This document shows positions 32,053 through 42,838 of a DNA stretch of 64,000 nt, piece after piece. The position numbers and the translations under genes are program-made. Location of the stretch: contig OY744469.1 of NCBI GenBank assembly GCA_963556145.1, positions 4,932,767-4,996,766 on the forward strand. The letters run 5' to 3'. The notes below the pieces were generated by a model. The model was given only the letters and a program-made list of their open reading frames with translations, searched no databases and had not been told where the DNA came from. This DNA is from Hygrocybe punicea (Eukaryota > Basidiomycota > Agaricomycetes > Agaricales > Hygrophoraceae). Position 1 is the stretch's first letter, and each line of letters starts with the position of its first letter.

Positions 32053-35000
32053 TTGTCAATTTTCCTCAGCTTCATTCTCTCTTTTTCCTATGTTCTCATG
32101 TATTACATCACCATCTACTTCCATTCCTTTGTTGTCCGCCCGACTTCCGCCTCCGAAGACCCCAAAAACAACAAAAATACGCCAAGTGTAGCACAAGTAC
32201 CCGAAACAAGTCGGGTTCGAGAACTAGAAGAACTACAGGTTGGATTAGGTGAAAAAGAGAAGCAAAGGGAAGGTTTTTGTGCCTGTGGACAAAAGTACAT
32301 ACCGGTTAGTCGTTACAGAGGGTCCCGCGTGGGAAAGCATATCCCAACCCGTCAAACCCACCGCCAACCCATTCCAGTGCCGCCAGACAATGCTCAGACA
32401 CCCCCTCACGCCCTCTCTAAACTCAACGGAACTACGTACGTGGATTCAATATGCCAGACGCAGCCCACGCGGCCGCTTTCCATTGTCTCGGATTACCAAC
32501 AACACGCAGCGCCCCATCATGGTGACACCCCACCCGGCACACCCACATTTGACGTCCAACACCCCTGTTTCGCGTCCCAACAGCCCCCGTTCACCACCAA
32601 TGTCCCAGACGAGCCGTTCCCGCCCCATTTCGACGAACCGGACGTGCCACGTCACCAATCGCAAACCCGTGTATTAGTGTTGGGGAAGTTCGGTTTGGTC
32701 CAGTTTGGGGCCTTTTTGCCCAAACCGGAAACCGAATGGTCCAGTTTTCCACCCGAAATCCCCAAACCAGACCGGAACCAATGCAAACCGTTTGCATCGG
32801 TTCGGTTTCGGTCCAAACGCGGTCCAGACCGCGAACCATATGGGCTGGGGGCCCTCACTCCCATCTGACCTCGCAAGAGTGCCGCACACATCAATCGACG
32901 TGGCCGGCCTCATTACGAGGTGAGATTGGGGGTTTGGTGGGCTGCCCAGCCCTGTCCTAGCGAAACACACGCATCGAACGCATGTGATCGGCCTCGGCTG
33001 TTGTCGTTTGGGTGTTGTGGTGGTGGTGGTGGTGGTGGTGGTGGTGGTGACCCGACGCATCACACGCGTTGTTCGCGCGAAGGCGGGTTGGACCCGCGAT
33101 TGCCGTGTTGGCCGGTTTGGGTAGGCGCGTGGTGGTGATGGTGGTGGTGGTGGTGGTGGTGGTGGTGCCCTACGCGTCATACGCGTTGTGCACGCGACGA
33201 TGGCTGGGTTGCACCCGCTTTGGTTGTTTTCGGCGGACGCGTGGTTGGTGGTGGCATAGGAGCCTCTTCGCGTGGGTGTCCAGGCGCGTCATATGCGTTG
33301 TACACGCGACGACGGCCGGGTTGACCCCACGTTTTGGCGTTCCTCGGTGGTGTTGGTGTTGCGTGGTGGTGATGGTGGTAGTGGTGGTGTTGCGTGGTGG
33401 TGGTGGTGGTACGGTGCCACGTTCTGTGATATACAAATAAAATCAGTGAAAAAGTCAATAAAAATACATACCACGAAGGAGCGGGGGTGGATGCACCATC
33501 CCCCACTGCTCGATGACTACCATTCCACTCCGTTCACGTTCGTTTGTGTGTGCGCGCGTTGGAGGAGTTGGCGTGTCCGGTGCGGCGTTGATCGCTGCTG
33601 TCATGGTCGTGGCCGTCGTGGTGGCAGTCGCCGTCGTCGCCGTCATGGTGGTGGTGGTGGTGATGGTGGTGATGGTGGTGTTGGTGGTGGTGGTGCGTCA
33701 ACCTGTAATGTGTTAATGCGTTAGTTAAAGTTCAAATAAATAAAAATAAAAAACATACGCGGGCGGCAGGGAGTACCCCGCCGCCCGTTTTGTCGACCTT
33801 GGGTGCTCCATCGTCCTCGTTTGGCGTACATCGGGGGTGTTGCTGGTGGGCGTTGGTGACTTTGGGTGACTTTCAAAGTCAGCCAAGGAGCCGACTTTGG
33901 ACTGTCGGTTTGCAGTTCAAACCGAGTTTGAAACCGTTTCAGCCCGCAGCCAAATCCCCAAACCGGAGATCGAACGGTTCGGTCTCCGCTGGAAATTCCC
34001 AAACCAAAACCAAGACCGGCGGTTTCGGTTCGGTCTAAACCGGGTTTGGATCGGTCTGAGACCGAACTTCCCCAACACTACCGTGTATCCAGGCCACCAA
34101 CCGCGTCACCACGCGTCTACCCCCCGCGAACCACCTCGTACGTGTCTGCACAGGCCCCAGCACCCCCACGCACGACGTCGTCGCCGTGGTGGACCCAGTC
34201 CGTCCAGTCCCAGGCCCTACAACATCAGAGACGCAACCCCGAGCCTCCCGCATCTCCCAGCCTCGTACCATGTCACAGACCATCCCCGATGTGCTCGTAC
34301 ACCCCCCCGTTCACCTTCAGTGCCCCTAACGAGCCGTTCCCGCGCCATTTGGATGACGTGGCCGCTGGTCGTGTCAACCCACCTCATGCTGCCAGCAAGT
34401 CGACACCCGCGGCCCCTCCCACCTTCGTTGGACTACCCGCCGCCGCATATGGCCTCCCAGAGCTCCCCACCATCCTTCACAAGCCCTCACGAGCCGCCTC
34501 TGCCATTATCGAGACCCCACTCGCGTGCCACGTCACTCCGCCTCACGGACCCGCCTATTCGACATCCCCGGCCTCGCCTCCCTTTGTTGGACCGCCCGCC
34601 ACCTCGTACCACATCCCAGCACCCTCCCTTGCCACTCGCGAGTCCATGCAAGCCGTCCCCACCGCGTTCGAGCTCCCCACGCCGTGCCACATCACTCCGC
34701 CATATGTACACGCATATTCGACGTCACCGGCCTCGCCCCCCTTTGTTGGACATCCCGCCGCCTCGTACAGCCTCCCAGCACCTCACGGCGTCCCTCGCAA
34801 GTTCGTACAAGCCGTCCCCACCGTTATCGAGTCCCCAACGCCGTGCAATGTCAATCCGCCTCATGCACCCGTCTACTCGACATCCCCGGCCGCTCACTTG
34901 TTCGTTGGACACTCCGCCGCCTCGTACGACATCTCAGCACCCCACAGCGTCCCTCGCGAGTCCGTACCAGCCGCCCCTGCCGTTCTCGAGGCTCCACTCG

Positions 35001-36240
35001 CGTGCCACGTCAATCCGCCTCATGCACCCACCTATTCGAGGTCCCCAGCCTCGCCTCCCTTTGTTGGACGACCCGCCGCTTCGTACAACCCCCCAAGTCC
35101 CCACACCGTCCTTCGCAAGCCCCCACGAGCCGCCCCTGCCGTTAACGAGGTCCCACGTGCGCGCCACGTCACTCAGCGTCATACACCCGCCTATTCGACG
35201 TCCCCGGCCTCTTCCACCATCGTTAGACACCCCGCCGCCTCGCACCGCTTCCCAGCACCCCACAGCACCCCTCATGAGTCTGTACCGGCCGCCTCCACCG
35301 TAATGAGTCCCCAAATGCGTCCCACGTCACCCCACTGCACGCCCCCACTTATTCAACATCCCTGGCTATCCACACGTCCAACTGACCACCCACGACCTCG
35401 TACCGCGTCTCAGACCCCCACATGACCAGTCCCGAGCCAATACAGGCCGCACCTGCCGTTATCGAAGCCCCAACGCCATCCCACGTCAACCCGCCTCGTG
35501 CCTCCACCAACTCGACATACCCAACCTCTAGCGCCTTCATTGGACCAACCCCCACCTCGCTCGACCTTCCAGGGAACCATACCACTGTCCAGGACCACGT
35601 ACAAGCCGCCCCCACTGTTATCGAGACCTCACCGCCGTCCCCCACTTCGACCTCCGCATTCCACCAGCCACGACCAACGACAACCATGCACACCAGCCCC
35701 CACACCTTCATTCATGCCCCCACACCTCAGTATGCCCCTCTCCAGTCCCAAACAAAGTCCCCACACCCGACATCGACCTCGCCTTCATCTGTCCGCCCCC
35801 GATACCCATCTTCTCGGAGTCCCGTGTGGCCAGAAGATTCACTGAGCACCACCGTTTCTATCGTTTCACAGCCGTTACCGACCGACCGCAACTACGTCCA
35901 TCCTCTCGAAGCCCCGTGTGGCCAGAGGATCACCCGAACAACATCGCCCCTGCCTCCCCAGTCCCCATCCTCAATACCCGACGAGCCGATATTTGTAGGA
36001 TATCATTGTGTCCAACCGACGTCACCTCCGCCTTCATCACCTCCGACCCCAATACCCGTCTCTATCTTAGTCAAGGCACTTCTCAGGCTCAAGCCCAACG
36101 AGTCCTCTTTCGCCAATGAAGTACCGCCAGAAATGTCAATCGTTACCGACCTAGTTATGTTTGCCATCAGGGCCACCCGGAAGCTAGAGCAGGAGATGTT
36201 AGAGAGGTTAGAGAACTTGGAGAAAAGGTTTTTGGTTTGA
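32053..36240 (+). pseudogene. Proline-rich repetitive protein of the non-autonomous LTR element
   Basis: The frame runs 32053-32674, is split by the MITE 32675-34080, and continues in phase from 34089 to 35425. Removing the MITE with one target copy restores one open frame of about 650 codons. It encodes Pro/Ser/Thr/His-rich sequence with about seven 53-residue repeats between about 34390 and 35350 (YSTSPASPPFVGPPATSYHI...). A further unit lies in the next frame (35422-36240) after a frameshift and ends in a short coiled coil (RKLEQEMLERLENLEKRF). It may be a gag-like packaging protein; no zinc knuckle is seen. The true start is uncertain. Confidence 0.55.
32675..34080 (-). mobile_element. 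hAT-like MITE, 1406 bp, with perfect 8-bp TSD
   Basis: Ends are TAGTGTTGGGGAAGTTCGGT and an exact inverted copy of the same 20 bases. The target duplication CCGTGTAT is perfect (32667-32674, 34081-34088). Sub-terminal repeats are of the CGGTTTGG/CCAAACCG type. On the minus strand there are two modules: palindrome 33760-33787 (stem CGGGCGGC/GCCGCCCG) followed by an intron-like 33758-33703 (GTATGT, TAACTAAC, ACAG), and an imperfect palindrome at 33485-33506 followed by 33471-33424 (GTATGT...CACAG). A degenerate TCAATTGA-type unit lies at 32868-32923. The GGT/GTG-rich stretches create long but meaningless open frames. Confidence 0.9.
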
Positions 36241-36365
36241 GAATCTGTTGCTTCTTTTTATTTCGAGTATTTTCCCACCCACTTCCGTTCCCTCCCCTTT
36301 TTTTTATTTCTTTATTATCCTTGTGTTTATGACTGAGGGCAGTCATTATTAGAGTCCCCTGTGGA

Positions 36366-36597
36366 TGTAGAGATCCATATCTCTGTGGGCACGTATTCTT
36401 CTATTTTCCTTCCCTCTGCATTCCCCTCTCTTCATTATATTCCATTTCCTTCATACACTCCCTTTTATAGATACTATACAGTACCTATATAGTGGCTTGT
36501 GTACATAGTTACAAACAAGTTGAGTTTTGGGTTTTCACCCCAATGACAAGAACTTGCACACCCCGAATCCGCGCCTACAAAGGCTGCGTTTACCACA
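36366..36597 (+). repeat. 3' LTR of the non-autonomous element
   Basis: 232 bp, same ends as the 5' LTR; most differences are in the last 20 bases. Followed by the TCGC duplicate. Confidence 0.9.
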
Positions 36598-37156
36598 TCG
36601 CAAAATGACAAGCTTTTTGTTGCTCAGCTCCTAACCAGCTTCTTTGCCCTCCTCCATTTGGGTGAACTCACTTATCCTGATAACACCGTCTTGCAGAATC
36701 CTTGCAAACTCTCAATGCATCACACCATCATGTTTACTGCTACCACATACAGCTACACCCTTCCCACACACAAGGCAGACATCTTTTTTCAAGGCAACAT
36801 CATCCACATCGAACGCCATGCTGATGAGGATGACCCTTACCTTCATTTCACCAGTTACCTTGCTTCTCGTGATCTACTTTTCCCCTTTCACGCACTGCTC
36901 TGGCTCAGTGCCAATGGTAGCATTCCCCAACATTCTTGGTTCATCAATCGTATGCGCAGTTTTTATCCAATCACTCTTGCTGGCCAATCAATGCATGCTG
37001 GAGGCACCACTTCCCTTGCAATTTTGGGTGTGCCCCACACATCATCCAAGCTGCCAGCTGCTAGTCTTCGTCCGTGTTTCAAATTTATATTTGCAAGAAC
37101 CCTGTCCTTTTGCAGGCTCTTATACATGGCCATGCTCTTGTTCCCAATTGAGTCCT
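36598..37156 (+). pseudogene. Tyrosine recombinase, catalytic part (dead)
   Basis: Continues the frame cut at 30794: SQNDKLFVAQLLTSFFALLH then LGELTYPDN, PTHKADIFFQGNIIHIERH, SRDLLFPFHALLWLSANGS, HSWFINRMRSFYPITLAGQS, MHAGGTTSLAILGVP. It then changes frame into FQIYICKNPVLLQALIHGHA, which carries the catalytic tyrosine. In this family the motif before GG is normally HSMRAGG; here the catalytic arginine is histidine (SMHAGG). With the frame change, the enzyme is inactive. Identity (DIRS/Ngaro/Crypton-type recombinase) is from family knowledge. Confidence 0.7.
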
Positions 37157-37473
37157 GTCTTCTTGATCCCTCCTTTTTATTTTCCTGACATTCTGCACCT
37201 TCCTCCCATCTCTCTTTCTCACCCTTGAACTTTCCATTGAACCCACTTTTTTCCCAAATAGACTTTTACCGATTGTACGGCACAAATGTACTTCATATTA
37301 TCAGATTGTTTATGGACTTGTCCTCTCCTGGCTTCAAGCCGGAAGGGACAAGCTCCGATTTTTTGCTAAACCTTGTGCTCCACCTAAGCAGAGTCAATTA
37401 GCCATCAAGTTGCCACCACCAACTCACACCCACTGGCTAATCCTCACGTGCACTTCAAGCAGAGTCAATTAGA

Positions 37474-37569
37474 TGCTGTATTCAAGGAGGAGATAGATTT
37501 TTTGTGACCAAAACAGGACTTTTGGGCTAAAACTGATACTAAAAGTCTATCTCCTCCAGGAATACAGCA
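37474..37569. repeat. Imperfect hairpin with TGCTGTATTC ends
   Basis: TGCTGTATTCAAGGAGGAGA and the inverted TGCTGTATTCCTGGAGGAGA flank a 40-bp loop. Possibly a tiny MITE. The surrounding 37157-37890 has no gene. Confidence 0.5.
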
Positions 37570-37890
37570 CTAAAAATTACTTATATTTATCCAGCCCTTC
37601 ATTTCAACACATTCTAATTTTTATAGGTGCCACTCTTATCATATTTCTCTCAGTGAGTTTATAATTCACATTTTCATGGTGGTTTCAGCAATTATCTTGG
37701 TATCACAATGTGGGAAGGTTATTAGTTTCATTCACAGTCTAATTGATTTAATTGTCCACAAAATTTATTATTTATATTATATAATAATATTTGTCAGCTG
37801 CACTCCTTTGTACACGTGACGACATTTATATTTGTTTGCAACACTGCTCTTTGGCTTACATCATCACCGTGAGTACCAGTTTCGCGATTC

Positions 37891-39707
37891 ATGGCGGGCT
37901 ACAATCTGACGCGCTCGGTCGAGGAACTACTTGACAAAACCGAATCGTCCTCACCTTCTTTCACCGTTCATTTGCATCCTGAATATTGGACGTTGAACAG
38001 TGGCTCAAAGTTCCTGTACAACAACCAAGTGGCGGTCCGTGGCTTCTTCATCTATTGGCACCCCATGTCTAACTTTATACACAGTCACTGCTTGATGATA
38101 TTCGTGCACATCGCATACCTGTAGATTTTCTTGAGCTCTTTGACACAGCCAGGGTACCGTTTTACGATGGTTTGTACCGGTCTTGCACTCCGGGAACACT
38201 TTTATGTTCTGAAATACTTCCTAGGTTGCCTGATTGTAGAATTATTGGACTATCGCCCACAACGAGGCAAAGATTCTGCACTCGGGAAACCAGAACGAAC
38301 TCGCGTTGTCCTCCATCCCAATCCCGAAACACTTTGGGCCGATATTTGTTTGCTCAATCAGAAGGAAGGGAATAAGTGGACCGACAGGGACGCACTGGAA
38401 ATTGAAGCTCGGTTGCTGGTTCGTTGAAAGGATGGCTTTCTCAGGCTCACACTTACCCTCATTGCAGTTAGCAACGGCTCCACCACTATGTCTCCACCCC
38501 GACCCACACCTTACCCGCATCGCAAATCATGTCTTGAGAGTGTCGACCCCAACTGTACCTATATCCTTGAAACGCAAAGCTGCTGCAATGGATCCGGAGG
38601 AAGATGAAACAGACAAGGCTCGTCGCATAAAGATTATGCAATTCATGAATCCCCGAGCAAACAGGTCAAGTGCCCTCAGGTGCCTTTCATTATTCTCCCT
38701 TGCGTAGATACACCCACTCACTCCTGCGATTCCTCAGCTATCGGATATTGGATACTCTCCTAAGATTGAAGACCTTGAGGGAGGGTAGGCTACCTCAAGT
38801 CGGCCCCGAGCCTGTAACCCAACCGATGCTACCCCCTGCAACCACGGTGCAGCCGCTTCCGCTTCCGCCTCATCCCTCGCCCGTTCCAAATGTTTCCCAG
38901 GGCACACCTCCGTCGGCACTGGATGATTCGGCGAAAAAAAAACCGAAGCCAAAGAAGAAACCGGATGCCTCCCAATCACCATATGCACTATCCGACCGTG
39001 GAAACTCCACCCCTACGCCCGTTCCTCAACAACCCATTCATTCATATCATCCCCAACACCCGATGCCGCAGGCTCCCCCGCCACAAGGCCCCCCAATTTC
39101 ACGAAGCCCGATGCTACCCCAACACCCGATGTCGCACGCTGCTCCGCCACAAGGCCCCCCACTTTCACGAAGCCCGATGCTACCCCAACGGCGCGGCAGC
39201 CCGTTGGCTACGAACCAACTACTGACATCCCGTTCACCATTGCCTTCAAATACACAACCCGTTCCGCAAATGAGTCACCCACAACAATACTTCAACGTCC
39301 CTGGCGCCCAGCCTTATAACGTCGCACACATGCGGCCAATGGTCCAGAGGAACGGATCTCCACATCCACAGCAGGCGCGGACGCCTCACTTGGCGAATGG
39401 CGGTGCACCACCCCAGGCTTTGCCTGCACAATCTGGCCAGGCACTGCCTGTCCAGGATCAAACGCACCCACAACCCATGATATCACCATACCAACAACAC
39501 ATGTACAGCTATGCTCCGATGGGAATGAACTATGGAATGCAACATGGGCGACTACCTTTAGGGTACACTTGGTCTGTAGGCATGGGGAGGGGGATGCCGG
39601 ACGTTGTGAATGGGCAGCCGGTACCTGGGATGGCTCCCAACGTCCCACCTCAACAAATGCCTCTTGGGGTCGGGAAGGCGGTTCCGGGTGGGATGCCTGG
39701 ACGCTAG
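37891..39707 (+). CDS. SPT20: SPT20-like subunit of the SAGA coactivator complex
   Basis: Five exons (37891-38034, 38085-38169, 38225-38418, 38468-38664, 38738-39707) join in phase to 529 residues. The N-terminal domain reads FTVHLHPEYWTLNSGSKFLY, then LLDDIRAHRIPVDFLELFD, VPFYDGCLIVELLDYR and a TRVVLHPNPETLWADI block, the conserved Spt20-family order. Family knowledge: Spt20 holds the SAGA histone acetyltransferase complex together in the nucleus. The rest (from about residue 200) is Pro/Gln/Met-rich and probably disordered, with a Lys cluster (KKKPKPKKKP). Two near-identical PMLPQHPMSH-type repeats lie around 39060-39190. The first donor (GTCCGT) is unusual. Confidence 0.85.
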
Positions 39708-40558
39708 TAGACGCGGCGATCACGTTTCCCTCCAGAAGTGCTCTTTGCTGATATCTATCGGATGCATTACGGAGGCAATAATGTGGAGCTCAGAGAGACC
39801 CGGAGACTTTAATGCTTGTTCTGGTTCCGTCCATGGACGGTCCGCTGATCAAAATGATTGCATTTTCGCATTATTGAAATCTCCCATCCGGGCGATGCAA
39901 GAGTAACCATGTACATATTCATACATATTCGGAGTTAAATGGATGAACTTCCTGTCCCTCGTGCCCCGCGCTCCTCCTACTCCGAGTTCCATAAACCCAG
40001 TTTCCCCTTGATAAGTCCGAGATATTTCATCTGCCTGCATGGACTGCATATAAAGGGCGGATATTGATATTCCGGCGGATATGAAACGCGAATGGATGTT
40101 GTCTTCAATAAGACAAGAGCCGAAGAGCATCATTACAATTGAATGTGCCTTCCCCTGCGCGCAAAGCAATAATCAAATAGTTAAATGAAATGACGGGTCA
40201 TTTTATATGACTCCGACTCACTAGAATGCACCGAAGACCGAGGATGGCGAATTCAGGAAACTAAAGATGCACGGTCAAAGGGATGTCGGAGCAGTTTTGA
40301 GAATCAAGGGACAGGTAGCCCGCAGGAAGGCAGGAAGAGCGACCCGTGAGTCGTCATCGTTATTTACGGCGCTGTTGTTACGGATAGGTTTTTTGATGGG
40401 ATGGAGGGTTTCTGATCAACAACGTGGTGGCTATAAGAAAGAAAGGGGCCGTGTTGGGAAATGAAATGCATGCTGCGTGCTACAAACAACGCTTACCCGA
40501 CATAGACAAAGCGGGAACAGCAAGACGACAGCAAGAAAATCGCATGGTCAAACGCTTT
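39708..40558. other. Intergenic region between convergent genes
   Basis: Contains the 3' flanks of SPT20 and of the GATA gene. The open frames here have no family features. No RNA gene recognised. Confidence 0.4.
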
Positions 40559-41972
40559 TCAATCTCTCCCCTCCCCTCCCTCACTACGACGATCTTGTGA
40601 GCCATACGAGTCCCCATCTTCGCTACCGCCTTCGCCGCTGGATGCCAATCCGGATTCATCACCGAGTGCTTGAGACGCGGCAGCCCCTTGACCGTTCGTC
40701 TTCCCGAATGCGCGTCCACCTTCTCGAACTCTCTTCTTGATCTGGAAACGAGATAAGCGTCAGTGCCATGTGACACGCAAGACCGGATGGCTAAAGGTAA
40801 TCAGTAACGCACAAGTTTCGCGTACACAAGCCCACAAGCGTTGCAGAGTGTCCGCGGACCTAAAGATCACATGTAACACTGTTTCCCGGTATCAACGGAA
40901 GGCCGGGGGTGACTCACCCATAGGCCCACGACGCCATTCGGGTGTAGACGTGGCGCTACAACCCAAACAAGTCTGGCCTTCCGGTGCAGGAGCCTCTTCA
41001 GTCTTCTAGAAATACTTGTGATTAAATGTCTGCGATGTGGAAATGAAATAAAAAACGGGGTACCTGTCGCTTTGTGGTTCCATTGACGCTTTCTCTACTT
41101 TCCTCTATATCACGGTTTACAGGAGGCCGGGCGTCCGGTGGCATCGACTGCTGCATGGTTGCAGACTCAAACAACTGTGCGCCATATGTTGCAGATTGCA
41201 GCATTCGCTCCACGGTTTCCGACAAGGGAGGTCTACTACCGGAGGCAGATATTGTACCGTTTGAGAAAGCCTCACTGGAATCGATGATGCCGCGATAGGA
41301 ATCAATCAGCTAAATTGGCATGTCAGTCAGCTAAGATGTGAACGGATGATGTAGGGGGGAAAACAAAATAACCTTCATGAAATCCAAGCCTGAGGAAGTG
41401 CCTGGGATGCTAGGCGCTGTCGGCGAATCTTTCTCGCGCCGCCTTTTCGCCTGGGCGGCTGTCGAAGTTGAAGAACCAGAAATGATCGGTGGGGCCACTT
41501 GCCGTTCATCGATTCGACGAAGGTCGGGATTAGACTGAGATGAGGAAGAAGCATACACTCTTTGTTCTGCCGATATGTTGGGTACACCATCGGGTCGCCC
41601 AGGTCCAGAGTTAAAAGGAACCTCTTGGATAGGGGGCTGAGGAGGAGCCGGGGGCGGGGGAGGCGGGGGCGGAAACGACTGGTTATAACTTGTCCAGTTT
41701 TCGTTGGTCCATTGGGGTGGTGGTGCTTGCTGCGGCATGCCGTAGGGTGCGGATCCGTAAGGAGGTTGATAAGGAGTCTGTGACGGGGGAGGGTTGAATT
41801 GAGACTGCGGATGAGGATGCGGGGAATGGGACTGTGAGGTGGAACGCATAGACCGCAGAGGCGGCTGTGTCATCTGTGTGTTTTCATAGGATGGCGGATA
41901 GGAGGCATATTCATAGGAGGAATTCATGCCTGGTGGGTGATGATGGTACATGTATCGTCCGTCAGAAGACAT
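40559..41972 (-). CDS. GATA-type zinc-finger transcription factor
   Basis: Five exons (41972-41374, 41309-41064, 41005-40918, 40860-40813, 40741-40559) join to 387 residues. The first 200 residues are Pro/Ser/Gln/Tyr-rich (MYHHHPPGMNSSYEYASYPP; a run of ten prolines). Near the C-terminus is [27 protein letters not shown], a C-x2-C-x18-C-x2-C GATA finger split by introns after GPMG and after VYAKL, followed by a basic tail (IKKRVREGGR). The 18-residue loop is the WC-2-like type rather than the 17-residue Gat1/AreA type, but no PAS domain is seen. It probably binds GATA sites in promoters; target genes are unknown. Confidence 0.85.
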
Positions 41973-42838
41973 TGTGAGCACGACAAGTATAGCGTGTTAT
42001 TGTAGCGATTGCGAGGTGGGGGGGAAGGGGGAAACCTGATATGTTGCGCGAGGGGACAGGTTGGCCTTGACAAATCCCCCAGAAGCGGAAAACTGAGAGA
42101 TTCGAACGGCAACCTAAATTATGGGGTGGCCAAAATTGTCAGCAACTGTTCGAGCATATGTAATATCCGCAATGTCAGGATATATAAACAACGGTATTTC
42201 CTCCAGGTGCTACGAAATAGGCAAGTTCGGAAGACGGGAGGATTGTCTGGAAACACATTACCCGTCTCCAAGTTACCCAATGCCGCATGGTTTCTCCAGA
42301 GCATTGGTTGAGAGGGCATATAAAAGAACTTGCAGTGGGGCCAATGAACCGCAGGGCTTATCTAGCTCACAATTTGATGGCTGGAAGCGCGAAAAAACCT
42401 TCAACTAATAATGCGTTTTCGTTGACGACTGGAGTAAGGCACATCAAGTAACCGCGAGGTATCGGAAAGAGAGGAAAGCCTATACCTTGTACGTTCGAAA
42501 TGCCCCGCTTGCGTCAAAGTTGCCTGTGTTAGATGGTGATCTTGCCACAGTGATCAACCAGGATTTGGTAACAGTCCAGATCACGGACCGACAGTGACCA
42601 CACCCGGACAAATATGTACAAACAAAAAGTTGCTTTTGGGGTTCGAATCTCAGAGCTCCAATAATTTGTTCCATGCAGGTACCTACAATTATTATTGAGA
42701 ATTGAGAAAATGATGGTTCAAAGCAAGTGTGCATGTGTGGTGCATATCCAGATGCAGACACAGAAGAAGAAGAAAAAAATGCAAAAACAAAAAAGAAGGA
42801 AATGTAACAAAAAAACAAAAAACAAAAACAAAAAACAA
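41973..42838. promoter_or_regulatory. Upstream region of the GATA gene and 3' flank of the next gene
   Basis: Both neighbours are on the minus strand. No convincing coding exon or RNA gene was found. The A-rich 42760-42840 stretch lies just beyond the stop of the neighbour. Confidence 0.35.

Larger units (their letters stand above)
30795..36597 (+). mobile_element. Non-autonomous LTR retrotransposon inserted in the recombinase gene
   Basis: 5803 bp with 232-bp LTRs (30795-31026, 36366-36597) bounded by TG...CA and target duplication TCGC (30791-30794, 36598-36601). The LTRs show about six differences by eye. The primer site TCTGGAGCCCACCGCGAGGA (31027-31046) is identical to that of the gypsy element at 4712, and both LTRs begin TGTAGAG plus a short palindrome. 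No RT, RNase H or integrase is present. The interior is one long repetitive reading frame and two later hAT-like insertions. It probably depends on enzymes of a related autonomous element. Confidence 0.9.

Noticed and set aside
32920..33724. Open frames rich in Val/Gly/Trp or His/Thr
   Set aside because: Read from GGT/GTG simple repeats inside the MITE 32675-34080.
34390..35350. 159-bp repeats considered as a CRISPR array
   Set aside because: Whole units repeat without unique spacers, and they encode protein repeats.
39849..40169. Minus-strand frame of about 100 codons between SPT20 and the GATA gene
   Set aside because: No start context, introns or family features; lies in 3' flanks of convergent genes.
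42640..42670. tRNA-like B box (GGTTCGAATCTC)
   Set aside because: No A box at the right distance and no acceptor stem or cloverleaf.
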